In this document: in pieces, positions 1 to 7,875 of the stretch
Layout of the letters: each line of letters begins with the position of its first letter
How positions within the stretch are numbered: position 1 is the stretch's first letter
Assembly (NCBI RefSeq): GCF_010378095.1
Contig: NZ_WNJL01000012.1
Coordinates: 1-41,387, forward strand
DNA from: Acidithiobacillus ferrianus
GTDB taxonomy: Bacteria; Pseudomonadota; Gammaproteobacteria; Acidithiobacillales; Acidithiobacillaceae
Length of the DNA stretch: 41,387 nt
Direction: 5' to 3'
Notes under the pieces: generated by a model
Databases searched by the model: none
What the model was told of the DNA's origin: nothing
The model's input: only the letters and a program-made list of their open reading frames with translations
Program-made: the position numbers and the translations under genes

Positions 1-214
1 TTCCCCCCGTGTTTTTGGGGACCCGCGACCCATTCCCCCCGTGTTTTTGGGGACCCGCGACCCATTCCCCTTTTATCCCGCGACCCATTCCCCCCGCTTT
101 CATGAATAATCCGCGACCTATTCTCCCCGACGTCTAGGTCATACACGATTCACGCTCCCTGTTATCCCGCGACCTATTCCCCCCGAGTTTTTGGGGGCCC
201 GCGACCTATTCCCC
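1..214. repeat. Iteron array, putative replication origin
   Basis: Six copies of the 17-base motif CCCGCGACC(C/T)ATTCCCC lie in the same orientation at about 22-38, 54-70, 77-93, 111-127 (one end degenerate), 166-182 and 198-214, and the tail of a seventh is cut by the window edge. Bases 1-32 and 33-64 are an exact 32-base tandem duplication; 177-208 is a close third copy. GC-rich cores are separated by short G- and T-rich spacers. Position directly downstream of a rep gene fits iterons bound by a theta-type replication initiator. No DnaA box or AT-rich melting region was identified, because the window starts inside the array. Confidence 0.75.
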
Positions 215-1361
215 CCGAGTTTTGGGACAAGGGATTTGACTTCCCCACCATCTCCGCCAAGTCATGCTGAGCGTTGTTTGTTCGGACTTGCGAGATTTCG
301 ACTTTAGCGTCGTGTTGCCGACGATTAGCAGCTTTTTGTTCCGCAGAAAATTTTTGGGTTGGAAATAGGGTGTAGACCACATCTTCGATCTTGTTGCGGT
401 CACCGCGCTGTTCTACTTTTTGGATCGTGGATAGGGCCCCCAATGTTTTTAGTTCTTGCCAGGCTGCGTCAAGGGCGGCCACTGCGTCGCGTTGTCTTGT
501 GTAACCATTCAACAAGACACTGTCGCGTTTTATGGTACTGAAACGCATATCAAAGCTATTAGTGATCGCTGCTTGTGTATATTTTAGCACGAGTTGGCTG
601 ATAAGCCAGCGTGCGAGTTGTGTGCTGCATTTCATCAACCGCTGATAATTAAATTGACGATAAGTCACCCGATCAACGCTTTGGGTAACCAACGGATGAA
701 ATTGTGCCACCCAGCGCACGCTGCGGTCTGCTTCATAATCTTTACGTTTTACGCCTGTCAGGGCTGCAAGATAGGTGGAACGTGCGAAGGCTTCTTCGCC
801 GCCATCGCTTGTTGACACTATCTCGATACTACTTAATGAGAGAATATCCAATCCCTCTATAATCTCGTCATAGCGTAACCCATGACCTTGTTGTTCCAAG
901 TCCTTGCGCAGTTGGTAGAGAGAAAATCGTGCGCCACTGCGATATTTTAATCGATCGAAGAATCCAGCATTCTGTTCAGAGGCGATTTTTCTTAGCATAT
1001 GTTCTATCAATTCTTCGCGGGCGCTTGGGTAATAACTGAGGCGTTTGCCTTGTTTATCTCTGATGCGTGCTGGATAAATCATCGCAATAAGTTGTTTACC
1101 TCGATAATTGAAGGGTAATTCTAGGACGTCTAGAAATCCTTCCGCCGTGCGCATGCTATTCATTCTAGTGCGAGATATAGAATAGCGAGGGATACTATCC
1201 CATAAATCAACAGCATTTGAGAGCGCTTCACGCTCATTCTCTGAGTTGGCTAAAAATGATTGAAAGAGATCTATTTGTCGATCGATAAATGCGTCTTCAG
1301 GTAATGGGGCTACAACTTTTCGGATTGGTGGGATCTTTTTCTTTCCATTATCGTTAGCCAT
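174..1361 (-). CDS. Plasmid replication initiator protein (Rep)
   Basis: This 395-residue protein is called a theta-type plasmid initiator from context: it is the last gene of a parA, partner, rep run and it ends inside an iteron array. The sequence is basic and mostly helical, as expected for tandem winged-helix domains; the stretch WVAQFHPLVTQSVDRVTYRQ followed by an Arg/Lys-rich helix is typical of the DNA-binding half of such initiators. The start is supported by AAGGAG 11 bases upstream of ATG 1361. The last dozen codons are written in iteron sequence, giving a Gly/Pro/Arg tail. I cannot name the incompatibility group. Alternative: a relic initiator in an integrated element. Confidence 0.72.
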   Translation of the reverse strand: MANDNGKKKIPPIRKVVAPLPEDAFIDRQIDLFQSFLANSENEREALSNAVDLWDSIPRYSISRTRMNSMRTAEGFLDVLELPFNYRGKQLIAMIYPARIRDKQGKRLSYYPSAREELIEHMLRKIASEQNAGFFDRLKYRSGARFSLYQLRKDLEQQGHGLRYDEIIEGLDILSLSSIEIVSTSDGGEEAFARSTYLAALTGVKRKDYEADRSVRWVAQFHPLVTQSVDRVTYRQFNYQRLMKCSTQLARWLISQLVLKYTQAAITNSFDMRFSTIKRDSVLLNGYTRQRDAVAALDAAWQELKTLGALSTIQKVEQRGDRNKIEDVVYTLFPTQKFSAEQKAANRRQHDAKVEISQVRTNNAQHDLAEMVGKSNPLSQNSGGIGRGPPKTRGE

Positions 1362-1428
1362 ACGTTTATTTGCTCCTTATGGATCTTATCAATCTTTGAT
1401 AAGAAGACCAACAGTCCATTGTGATTGT

Positions 1429-1743
1429 TCATCTGGAATTGTTTGCATTCATTTTTTTCCTTTTTATTTCAGATAACACGTCATCGATAGCACGGTCAAT
1501 CGCGGGCAATATTATTTTCATTAAGAATGCTTGCATTGAATTTGGGGTGTTTTCTGCGATAAAGCGCAGCTTGGCCATTTCTACTTCCGTCAGTCGTATA
1601 TTGTAAAGTTCTGTTCTCTTGTCTCCTCGCAGGCTGGTCCACGGTAATTTGTCGTCTTGAACGGCTGTCGGATCGACCTTTGATATAAAGTCTTCTACAC
1701 TTATGGCCGTCTTCTTCGGTGTTCTGGTGAATCCTATACTCAT
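1429..1743 (-). CDS. Small ParA partner, probable ribbon-helix-helix DNA-binding protein
   Basis: A 104-residue protein whose ATG overlaps the parA stop (ATGA), so the two are probably translationally coupled. The middle segment (about residues 48-80), beginning [19 protein letters not shown], has the beta-strand plus two-helix look of ribbon-helix-helix proteins, and the C-terminus is Lys/Asn-rich. In small type Ib partition systems such a protein (ParG- or ParB-like) binds the centromere and stimulates the ParA ATPase. Assignment rests on size, position and fold impression, not on sequence identity I can verify. Confidence 0.55.
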   Translation of the reverse strand: MSIGFTRTPKKTAISVEDFISKVDPTAVQDDKLPWTSLRGDKRTELYNIRLTEVEMAKLRFIAENTPNSMQAFLMKIILPAIDRAIDDVLSEIKRKKMNANNSR

Positions 1744-2381
1744 ATCATGATCTCTTCTATTAAATTAATTATTTCTGCTTGCGCTTTCCTGTCCGCAGGC
1801 TGATACTCCAGCACGCCACATCCCTGTGCAATAGAGCGGCGATATATAATTCTATCACGAACGATGACGTTAGAAAGGCGCAGATTTTTGAATTCCTGTA
1901 ACATGTGTTGCGCGGCGTGCGTATCGTGTACTTGCAAGTTGGTTGGTGCCCGGGACAGCACCAGAGTCGCACATAAGTGCGTGTTAAACGCGGTAGCGGT
2001 GTTTACCAGTTCGCTCATTTGCTCAATAGTCCACAAATCAAACTGTGAGGCTTGGACAGGAATGATGACGTGCTCAACGGCGACCAGCGCGGCTCTCAAC
2101 TCCACGGAGTCGCGTCCGCCAGCGTCGACGATGACGTCTTGATAGCGGGCACTTAAGTCTTTTATTTCATTCTGGAGCGATTTGCCAAACTTCTGCATAC
2201 ATGGTATGCGCGTTAGATCTGTACGTTCTTCTCGCATGGTTGACCAACCAGAAGCGCTGCCTTGCGGGTCCGTGTCTACTAGCAGCACATCACGATTCCG
2301 CAACCGGAAACCTGACGCCAAATTAACTGCCAAAGTGGTTTTTCCTGTGCCGCCCTTCTCGCCGCCAATAAGCAATATCAT
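1740..2381 (-). CDS. parA: ParA-family partition ATPase
   Basis: A 213-residue ParA/MinD-type ATPase that would segregate plasmid copies on the nucleoid. The deviant Walker A motif KGGTGKTT sits at residues 9-16, followed by the family signature [12 protein letters not shown] near residue 35 and an aspartate switch region VIVDAGGRD near 83. The small size without an N-terminal HTH is that of type Ib ParA. ATG 2381 is preferred because the protein then opens [11 protein letters not shown], as in the family; a TTG at 2405 would add eight residues. It is the first gene of the minus-strand par-rep unit, and the sequence just upstream (2431-2466) looks like its operator. Confidence 0.88.
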   Translation of the reverse strand: MILLIGGEKGGTGKTTLAVNLASGFRLRNRDVLLVDTDPQGSASGWSTMREERTDLTRIPCMQKFGKSLQNEIKDLSARYQDVIVDAGGRDSVELRAALVAVEHVIIPVQASQFDLWTIEQMSELVNTATAFNTHLCATLVLSRAPTNLQVHDTHAAQHMLQEFKNLRLSNVIVRDRIIYRRSIAQGCGVLEYQPADRKAQAEIINLIEEIMI

Positions 2382-2430
2382 ACTACACCATATTAACCAA
2401 TGCAATATGCAATGAAAACATACAATTTTA

Positions 2431-2466
2431 TATCATGTCAACCGATATGGTTTGATATCATATCAT
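2431..2466. promoter_or_regulatory. Putative par operator or centromere
   Basis: Directly upstream of parA, an AT-rich stretch holds the pentamer TATCA at 2431, 2456 and 2461 and an imperfect inverted repeat, TGTCAACC-gatat-GGTTTGATA. Short repeats in front of parA commonly serve as binding sites for the partner protein and for autoregulation. No experimental or homology support. Confidence 0.35.
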
Positions 2467-2661
2467 TCTGCGCTGCTTGTGCTCCTGTCGGAGGATTGCA
2501 TAGTGCTTCATGATGCTCAAGTTTGCTTGGATAATGGTGAAAAGGGTTGCCCGAAACGCTAAGGCGCCAGAGCCATCGTGTATCACGGCGTCGATCAGTG
2601 TGTCTATCAATCCTTGCCGACATCTGTCTGCATCAAGGCGTCCGTGGGGTAGGCAGGCGCT

Positions 2662-3181
2662 TCATAATGAGTGGTAGAGCCGGGCTTTACTGATGGGAAT
2701 GTTGGTCATATCGCCGAGTATCAGGACATTTTGGCCATCCACTTCTTTCATGTTGAACAGGGTTTCGTATTGAATGCCCATGCGATCGAATTCCGGGGCC
2801 GCCCATTGGGCGACATTCTTTAGGCTATGGATGCGACCAATAGGATAGGTGTAGTAGACATTGTCTTGTCCAGCAGGCCGCAATCCCGGATAAAGCCGTG
2901 CATGGCAAAGGTGATTTCCAGCGGAATCATCGGACATTTGTGCGGCAGACCCACGGTGATGGCAATGCGACCCCGCCGCTCTTGCACTTGACGAGATTCT
3001 CAGCGAAATGGAATTCTTCCACGGGATTTATATGGAACACGATGCCGGTTTCCAACAAGCTTTCCTGCTCACGGAGCAGTTCATTTTGACCCACTCCGGG
3101 ACATCGGCGGCGGAGCCGGTATCCGTGGACAGAAGTTCCAAGGTGCCGCCCACGTGCATCTACGACTCTTGGCGTCTCCAT
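2662..3181 (-). pseudogene. Sulfide:quinone oxidoreductase-like flavoprotein, frameshifted and internally deleted
   Basis: The reading opens at ATG 3181 as METPRVV..., 22 bases after the dsrE stop, then breaks up over three frames. One frame gives ELLREQESLLETGIVFHI and ends KCKSGG; a one-base change near 2970 moves to RIAITVGLPHKCPMIPLEI, which holds the cysteine-containing segment typical of the SQR-type FAD oxidoreductase superfamily; another shift near 2855 leads to YYTYPIGRIHSLKNVAQW. The N-terminal dinucleotide-binding region is scrambled and much of the roughly 350-residue family length is missing. It probably once formed an operon with the dsrE-like gene for sulfide or persulfide handling. 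The family is inferred from motifs. Confidence 0.65.
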
Positions 3182-3203
3182 TATTTGATCCCCGTGTAGT
3201 CGT

Positions 3204-3590
3204 TTAAAAGGTAAAGATCTGTGCTCCTTCCGCATCACTCAAAAACTTAGTGAGTCCCATGAGACCAGAGACAATGGGTTCTAGTTCCGCTTTCTGGATT
3301 CCCAGGATGTCCATGGCCATGGAGCAGGCGTAGATCTTGGCGTCGCCAAGGTCTACCGCTTGCTCAAAAATCTGGTAAAAGGAAGGGATGTGCTTCTGTG
3401 CCAGGATTTCCCCCATATGGCCTTCGGCAGGTGCTTCCTTATCATGCCCCCGGATGAAGAATGGAAAAGCATTCATGGAGGCGAAAACGGACACCTCCGT
3501 CCCTGACACCGCGGCAACGGAGGCGGTCATGGCGGCAAACTGCAGCTTTTCCCGTTGTCCGCTCAAGCAAATGATAAATAGTTTCGGCAT
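3204..3590 (-). CDS. DsrE-family sulfur carrier-like protein
   Basis: A 128-residue DsrE/DsrF-like protein. It opens with [19 protein letters not shown], a beta strand and helix as in the DsrE fold, and has the conserved-type cysteine in [13 protein letters not shown] (Cys89), the position that carries persulfide in active members. The ATG at 3590 has AAGGAG six bases upstream; the frame stays open upstream to 3833 but that stretch looks non-coding. Such proteins act as sulfur trafficking partners in sulfur oxidisers. The following gene, an SQR-like oxidoreductase, is a pseudogene, so this protein may have lost its partner. The exact DsrE subgroup is not determined. Confidence 0.8.
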   Translation of the reverse strand: MPKLFIICLSGQREKLQFAAMTASVAAVSGTEVSVFASMNAFPFFIRGHDKEAPAEGHMGEILAQKHIPSFYQIFEQAVDLGDAKIYACSMAMDILGIQKAELEPIVSGLMGLTKFLSDAEGAQIFTF

Positions 3591-4433
3591 GAGAGCTCCT
3601 TGTAGACTATGTTGGGCACCTTCTCCACGTTGTTGGACTGAGATTATCCGTGTTGACCTAGCCAGAGGGTTAACCTCGAGGAGCCCCATGGTTCTAAAGA
3701 TAGTATAAAGATCCCGGTTTGATACAAAAAGAAGCGGAGCCTTTATCGGGAAAGGGATAACGGCGTGTGTACCGCTACGGTGCTTATGTTGAATCAATAA
3801 GATGAACTCGTCCAGCCCTCGGGGCTCACTCAAAGGCCATCAGTTGCGTTGACGAAACGCACACGCACCACATGGGTGCGGCTCTCGTCGGACCGCCAAC
3901 CCGATTTTGGGTGTCCTTCCTTAATTCGTATTTGACGCCGACCTTACTTGGGCGGGCATCTAGGATTTCAGGTAAGTTCTCTCCCTTTCTGATTCGGTTT
4001 ATACTTCCATCAAATTTTCTGCTGGCGTAGCGCGCGGTGGTTTTTTGACCCTCCGGTGATGGAGTCAATGTGACTATTTTCAGAGATGAATCAACGGCAG
4101 AGGGCTATGATCCTTCATTTGTTTTTTGATCGGATGACCCACGCATGCGATGCGGTGGCCGACGACATCTTCGCTGCCGCTGCTTCCATGTTGGAAGCAA
4201 TGGCGGAGTGGGACTCATCTTGGCGGGGGTTTGGCGGTCGACGTGTCGGCACCTTCGCTCGCACATGCTATCCAACGGGTCTTTAGACTTCGAGCGAGGA
4301 GCCTCCAACGTGCGGGATGACCACGGAATGTTGGTCGGCAAAAATCGCGTAGTCTTCATATCCATGAGCGGGGGATCCATCGTTGCTCCATAATCACACT
4401 GAAATAACTAACTCGTAAAGTCGGAGGGATGCT
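3591..4433. other. Non-coding stretch between dsrE and the next gene
   Basis: No convincing gene. Open frames of 60-90 codons occur on both strands, including one on the minus strand at 3826-4068, but they lack ribosome-binding sites and recognisable domains. It may hold worn-out mobile DNA. The last 60 bases should contain the promoter of the gene at 4434. Confidence 0.4.
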
Positions 4434-4871
4434 ATGAATTTCTATGAGAGACCGCTGACCAGCGCGGAAATCAAGAGGAAAAAGAACATGATCACATTGA
4501 CTCTCCTCATTTATTCCATTTTTGCGGCTGCCATATCGGCATCGACCATCTATTTGATATGGGGAACATTCCATCCGCATGTTTTATCCATAGCGGTATC
4601 TCTTATCATATGGATGACATTGGAAGCTCCTCGAGTAGCTTTCTCCAAGGACAATTATGATCAGTACAAACCCATTCCGCCGGACAAACTAGGGGAAATG
4701 GCCGCATTTTTGGAGCGGCATCCAGAACTTTCTGAGTACCGAGATAAAGTGTTGGCCGAGCCTCGCCCATTCATCGGTTTGGAATTGAAGATGATTCCAT
4801 CCTATGAAGACTACCTGCAACACCAGAAACAAGGCGAGAGACTTTATGGAAAAGATTGGCCGGAAAAATAA
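4434..4871 (+). CDS. Small two-helix membrane protein of unknown function
   Basis: A 145-residue protein with a clear ribosome-binding site (GGAGGG, five bases before ATG). The short basic N-terminus is followed by two hydrophobic helices (about residues 21-43 and 47-62), then a soluble C-terminal half rich in charged residues and Pro, ending KDWPEK, probably cytoplasmic. I recognise no family. It precedes the petI genes by about 660 bases, too far to assume one transcript. It could be a small respiratory-chain-associated protein, but nothing in the sequence proves that. Confidence 0.72.
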   Translation: MNFYERPLTSAEIKRKKNMITLTLLIYSIFAAAISASTIYLIWGTFHPHVLSIAVSLIIWMTLEAPRVAFSKDNYDQYKPIPPDKLGEMAAFLERHPELSEYRDKVLAEPRPFIGLELKMIPSYEDYLQHQKQGERLYGKDWPEK

Positions 4872-5535
4872 AGTGTGACCTGAGTGTAATGAATCCTCCA
4901 ATTTGGGAGGAGGTGCAGGCTTCACAAAGACACTCACGACCAACCAGACCTGCTGGTAACGGTTGTGAGGGGCCGGGATTTTTTCAGACCTCTGTCGAGA
5001 CCTCGATTGCACGACCTGATGATAGATGCTTTTCGGGCCTGCCGTTTCCCGGTTCGAGCAGAGCGCCAAGCCGCATGGGTTTCTGTGCCTTAATGACGCG
5101 ACTAACGGATACTATTTGGAGTCTAGAGTTATACTTTTTCTTTGTTTACGTTAGCTCTGAGAAAGATAAAGCAGGGACGCTCTTGCCATGCAACAACCTG
5201 TTATGGCTTGGTCAATTGTCAAAGAATGTGCCTATTGCGTGGAGTATGTTGACTTCTATATTAACGCCATCGTAATCCGTGGTGATGCATTAATTATCTA
5301 TTATTCTCTAATATGTTTGGAACGAAAATATTCATCGACTAAGCGAGAGGTGCGATGTCTGGGGGGGGCATCGCCGCGCTAAGCTCTCCCACTTTGAAGG
5401 GCGTAGTTTGAACAGTGGCAACAATAACGAATATTGGGGGTTGACCATAATCCGTTTTTATAGTCATATACGTCAAATATGGGAGTTTCAAACGCATAAG
5501 ACGATAAGTATATGCTAACGCGGGGGTGGAGACAG
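4872..5535. other. Leader region upstream of petI operon
   Basis: No gene found in about 660 bases. A small hairpin, TCCTCC-aatttg-GGAGGA at 4894-4911, follows the preceding gene without a clear T tract. AT-rich sequence from 5260 to 5510 is the likely promoter and control region for cycA1; RegA sites would be expected here, but I cannot define one by eye. Confidence 0.4.
5441..5470 (+). promoter_or_regulatory. Candidate sigma-70 promoter for petI
   Basis: TTGACC at 5441-5446 and CATATA at 5465-5470 are separated by 18 bases. The -35 box is a good match and the -10 box only fair. A start of transcription near 5477 would give a leader of about 60 bases to ATG 5536. Confidence 0.3.
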
Positions 5536-6348
5536 ATGGTCCGACTTAGCTGCACCAAAAGACCTGGCATAACAAAGATGACCGTATCTATCGTGCTCAT
5601 CGGTATGAGCACCATGTTTTTTTCTGCGACCAAGGGCGAGGCGGCAACGGTGCGTGATAACAAGCCTGTAGCAGCCGCGGTTACTTCTGCGGGGGGCACC
5701 ACATCCACCGTCTCTTCTGCAACGGTCGCCACAGCCACGACATCTTCTGCGGCGAGCACACAAACAACGGCGAACACCAAAAACGGGGGTATTCCACAAT
5801 CGGTGAGCAGCACATGCATGGCCTGTCATGGAATGACCGGGATATCCCCACAAGGCGCGATGTTCCCGGACTTGGCGGGGCAATGGGCACCTTACATAGT
5901 CAAACAATTGGACAACTTCCGAAGTCACACGCGTGCGGATCCTATGGCGAAGGCTATCATGTGGGGCATGGCGGCGTCATTAACGCCGGCACAGGTGCAA
6001 CATGTGGCTGACTACTACTCTAGGCAGGCTCCGGCGAAAGGCAAGGTAGTCAACCCAAAATTGGCGGCAGCAGGAAAGAAAATATATGAAGGCGGTATTT
6101 CTACTACGCATGTACCAGCATGCATGGCCTGTCATGGTCCAACTGGTCTAGGTGACCCACCGCTCTTTCCCCGTTTGGCAGGGCAAAGGCAAGCCTACGT
6201 AGTTTTACAGCTGAATTACTTCAAGAAAGGCCTCAGAACCAATGATCCGCATGCCATAATGCGTTATGTTGCATCGCGGTTGAGTGAGGCCCAGATTACT
6301 GGGTTGGCTGCCTATGTGCGCAGCTTGCCGGGAGGCGCTGATGAATAA
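5536..6348 (+). CDS. cycA1: Diheme cytochrome c4 (CycA1)
   Basis: A 270-residue exported cytochrome c4 that would shuttle electrons between the bc1 complex and periplasmic carriers. Two CMACH heme motifs lie at about residues 94-98 and 196-200, each followed by a c4-type domain; distal Met residues are present in both halves. ATG 5536 is chosen because GGAG lies five bases upstream, while ATG 5512 has no good site. The N-terminus has a signal peptide ending near EAA. Between signal and first heme is an unusual 45-residue Ala/Thr/Ser-rich linker, making the protein longer than typical c4 (about 200). It is first in cycA1-sdrA-petABC, the petI order, and its stop overlaps the next start by eight bases. 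Confidence 0.92.
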   Translation: MVRLSCTKRPGITKMTVSIVLIGMSTMFFSATKGEAATVRDNKPVAAAVTSAGGTTSTVSSATVATATTSSAASTQTTANTKNGGIPQSVSSTCMACHGMTGISPQGAMFPDLAGQWAPYIVKQLDNFRSHTRADPMAKAIMWGMAASLTPAQVQHVADYYSRQAPAKGKVVNPKLAAAGKKIYEGGISTTHVPACMACHGPTGLGDPPLFPRLAGQRQAYVVLQLNYFKKGLRTNDPHAIMRYVASRLSEAQITGLAAYVRSLPGGADE

Positions 6349-7129
6349 TTATGTGCCCGCTGACAATTTACTGAGCGGTCGAGTAATTGTTGTCACCGGG
6401 GCTGGCGAAGGGATTGGACGCTGTGCGGCCATGGAATTTGCCAGTTTAGGCGCTGAGGTTGTTTTATTGGGTCGAACACAACGGAAACTGGAGGCCGTGT
6501 ACGATGAGATTGTTGATTCTGGGTATAAGGAAGCCATCATACACCCGATGAACCTGCTGACTGCGAAAGGAAGCGATTACATAGATTTCGCACAACGGTT
6601 AAAAGAAAATATGGGCAGGTTGGATGGTATTCTGCACAATGCGGCAGAGCTCGATATATTAACTCCGATCCAATATTATGATGAAGAGTTGTGGGAGAGC
6701 ACTATGAGAGTAAATACCACTGCCCCATATCTATTGACACAAGCCTGTTTGCCGTTGCTGCTAGAATCTAGTGATAGTTCAGTGGTATTCATAACGGATG
6801 ATTGTGCTCGCAGACCGAAAGGTTATTGGGGCGCTTATGCCGTGAGCAAAGCAGCAACGGAACACCTTGCCCTCACGCTCGCCATTGAATTGCAGAAGAC
6901 CAATGTTCGCGTAAATGTGATAAATCCTGGGCCCTGCCGCACGGGGATGCGGGTAAGAACGCACCCCGGAGCATCAATAATGTCTGTTCCCCCACCAAAG
7001 GCCATAATGCCGGTGTATGACTATCTAATGGGTCCAGATAGTAAGGAAGTGCGTGGCCAAATAATGGATGCTAGAGAGTGGTTAGACGCAGAGCACGATG
7101 ATCGTAGAAAGGTTGCCCTGGAACAATAA
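6341..7129 (+). CDS. sdrA: Short-chain dehydrogenase/reductase SdrA
   Basis: A 262-residue SDR-fold protein encoded inside the petI operon. The nucleotide-binding motif TGAGEGIG is at residues 19-26, NAA near 100-102, and YAVSK with Tyr166 and Lys170 is present. The position 13 residues before the Tyr, where the catalytic Ser normally sits, is Asp153 (FITDDCARR). Overall it resembles YciK-type oxidoreductases. ATG 6341 is preceded by GGGAGG and overlaps cycA1, so the two are coupled. No substrate is known for SdrA; its constant place next to a bc1 complex suggests a link to the complex or to quinone metabolism, which is inference. Confidence 0.88.
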   Translation: MNNYVPADNLLSGRVIVVTGAGEGIGRCAAMEFASLGAEVVLLGRTQRKLEAVYDEIVDSGYKEAIIHPMNLLTAKGSDYIDFAQRLKENMGRLDGILHNAAELDILTPIQYYDEELWESTMRVNTTAPYLLTQACLPLLLESSDSSVVFITDDCARRPKGYWGAYAVSKAATEHLALTLAIELQKTNVRVNVINPGPCRTGMRVRTHPGASIMSVPPPKAIMPVYDYLMGPDSKEVRGQIMDAREWLDAEHDDRRKVALEQ

Positions 7130-7225
7130 GACGATCTATCTGCTTGCGGACAATGCCAGTCGCGGCAGAATAGACGAACTCTAGTAATTATGATGTTGAT
7201 ATCTGGCATTAGCGAGGTTATAGAG

Positions 7226-7846
7226 ATGACAACGGTTACAGATGCGGAAGGTGGTCATAAGAATATTACTCGTCGGAGATTTTTAACGGCGGCGACATCT
7301 GCCGTCGGAGCGGTGGTTGCTGGAATGGTTGCCGTGCCTTTGGTGGATTCTTTGGAGCCAACAGCAGCGGCAGAAGCCGCGTCGTCAACCACCGTAGATC
7401 TCACCCCCATCGAGCCTGGCATGCAGGTAACGGTTCCGTGGCAGAAAAAGCCGGTGATAATAATAAATCGGACCCCGGAAATGTTGGCTTCGTTAAAGGA
7501 GACGATGGATAAGGGGATTTTGAAAGATCCGCTATGTAAAGTGCCGCAGCAGCCCCCATACTGTACAAATATGTACCGCTCCAGGATCCCTGAATGGTAT
7601 GTCGGGATACGTATCTGTAATCATTTATGTTGTATCCCACACTATAGACCGAAGAAAGGAAGTGTCGCGCCGTGGTGGCTCGGAGGGTTTCACTGCCCAT
7701 GCCACGGTTCGATGTATGATCTGTCCTGCCGGGTAATACAGGGTTCCCCAGCCCCACATAATATGGCTGTACCAGAGTATGAAATTTCCACTGAAAAGAT
7801 GAGCACCACGATTACTCATATGTATCCAAAAGCTCACTTGTGTTGA
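7226..7846 (+). CDS. petA1: Rieske iron-sulfur subunit of bc1 complex (PetA1)
   Basis: A 206-residue Rieske protein. A twin-arginine-type N-terminus (RRRFL, residues 16-20) leads into a hydrophobic segment that is both Tat signal and membrane anchor. The cluster-binding boxes are CNHLCC (Cys131, His133, Cys136) and CPCHGS (Cys157, Cys159, His160): the first Cys and His of each pattern ligate the 2Fe-2S cluster and the other two cysteines form the usual disulfide. Box 1 has Cys in place of the common Gly just before its last Cys. ATG 7226 has a GAGG site upstream. It transfers electrons from quinol at the Qo site to cytochrome c1, or the reverse in uphill flow. Confidence 0.93.
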   Translation: MTTVTDAEGGHKNITRRRFLTAATSAVGAVVAGMVAVPLVDSLEPTAAAEAASSTTVDLTPIEPGMQVTVPWQKKPVIIINRTPEMLASLKETMDKGILKDPLCKVPQQPPYCTNMYRSRIPEWYVGIRICNHLCCIPHYRPKKGSVAPWWLGGFHCPCHGSMYDLSCRVIQGSPAPHNMAVPEYEISTEKMSTTITHMYPKAHLC

Positions 7847-7875
7847 CTGGCTAATAATTGAGGGGGGTGGTTCCG

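Noticed and set aside
1..214. CRISPR-like repeats
   Set aside because: The repeat is 17 bases, spacers are short and related to each other, spacing is irregular, and no cas genes are near; an iteron array next to rep explains it.
3826..4068. 80-codon minus-strand frame as a gene or transposase scrap
   Set aside because: No ribosome-binding site, no terminal repeats and no recognisable transposase motif.
5046..5090. tRNA-like GGTTCGAGC
   Set aside because: Only the T-loop-like string is present; no acceptor, anticodon or D arms can be built around it.
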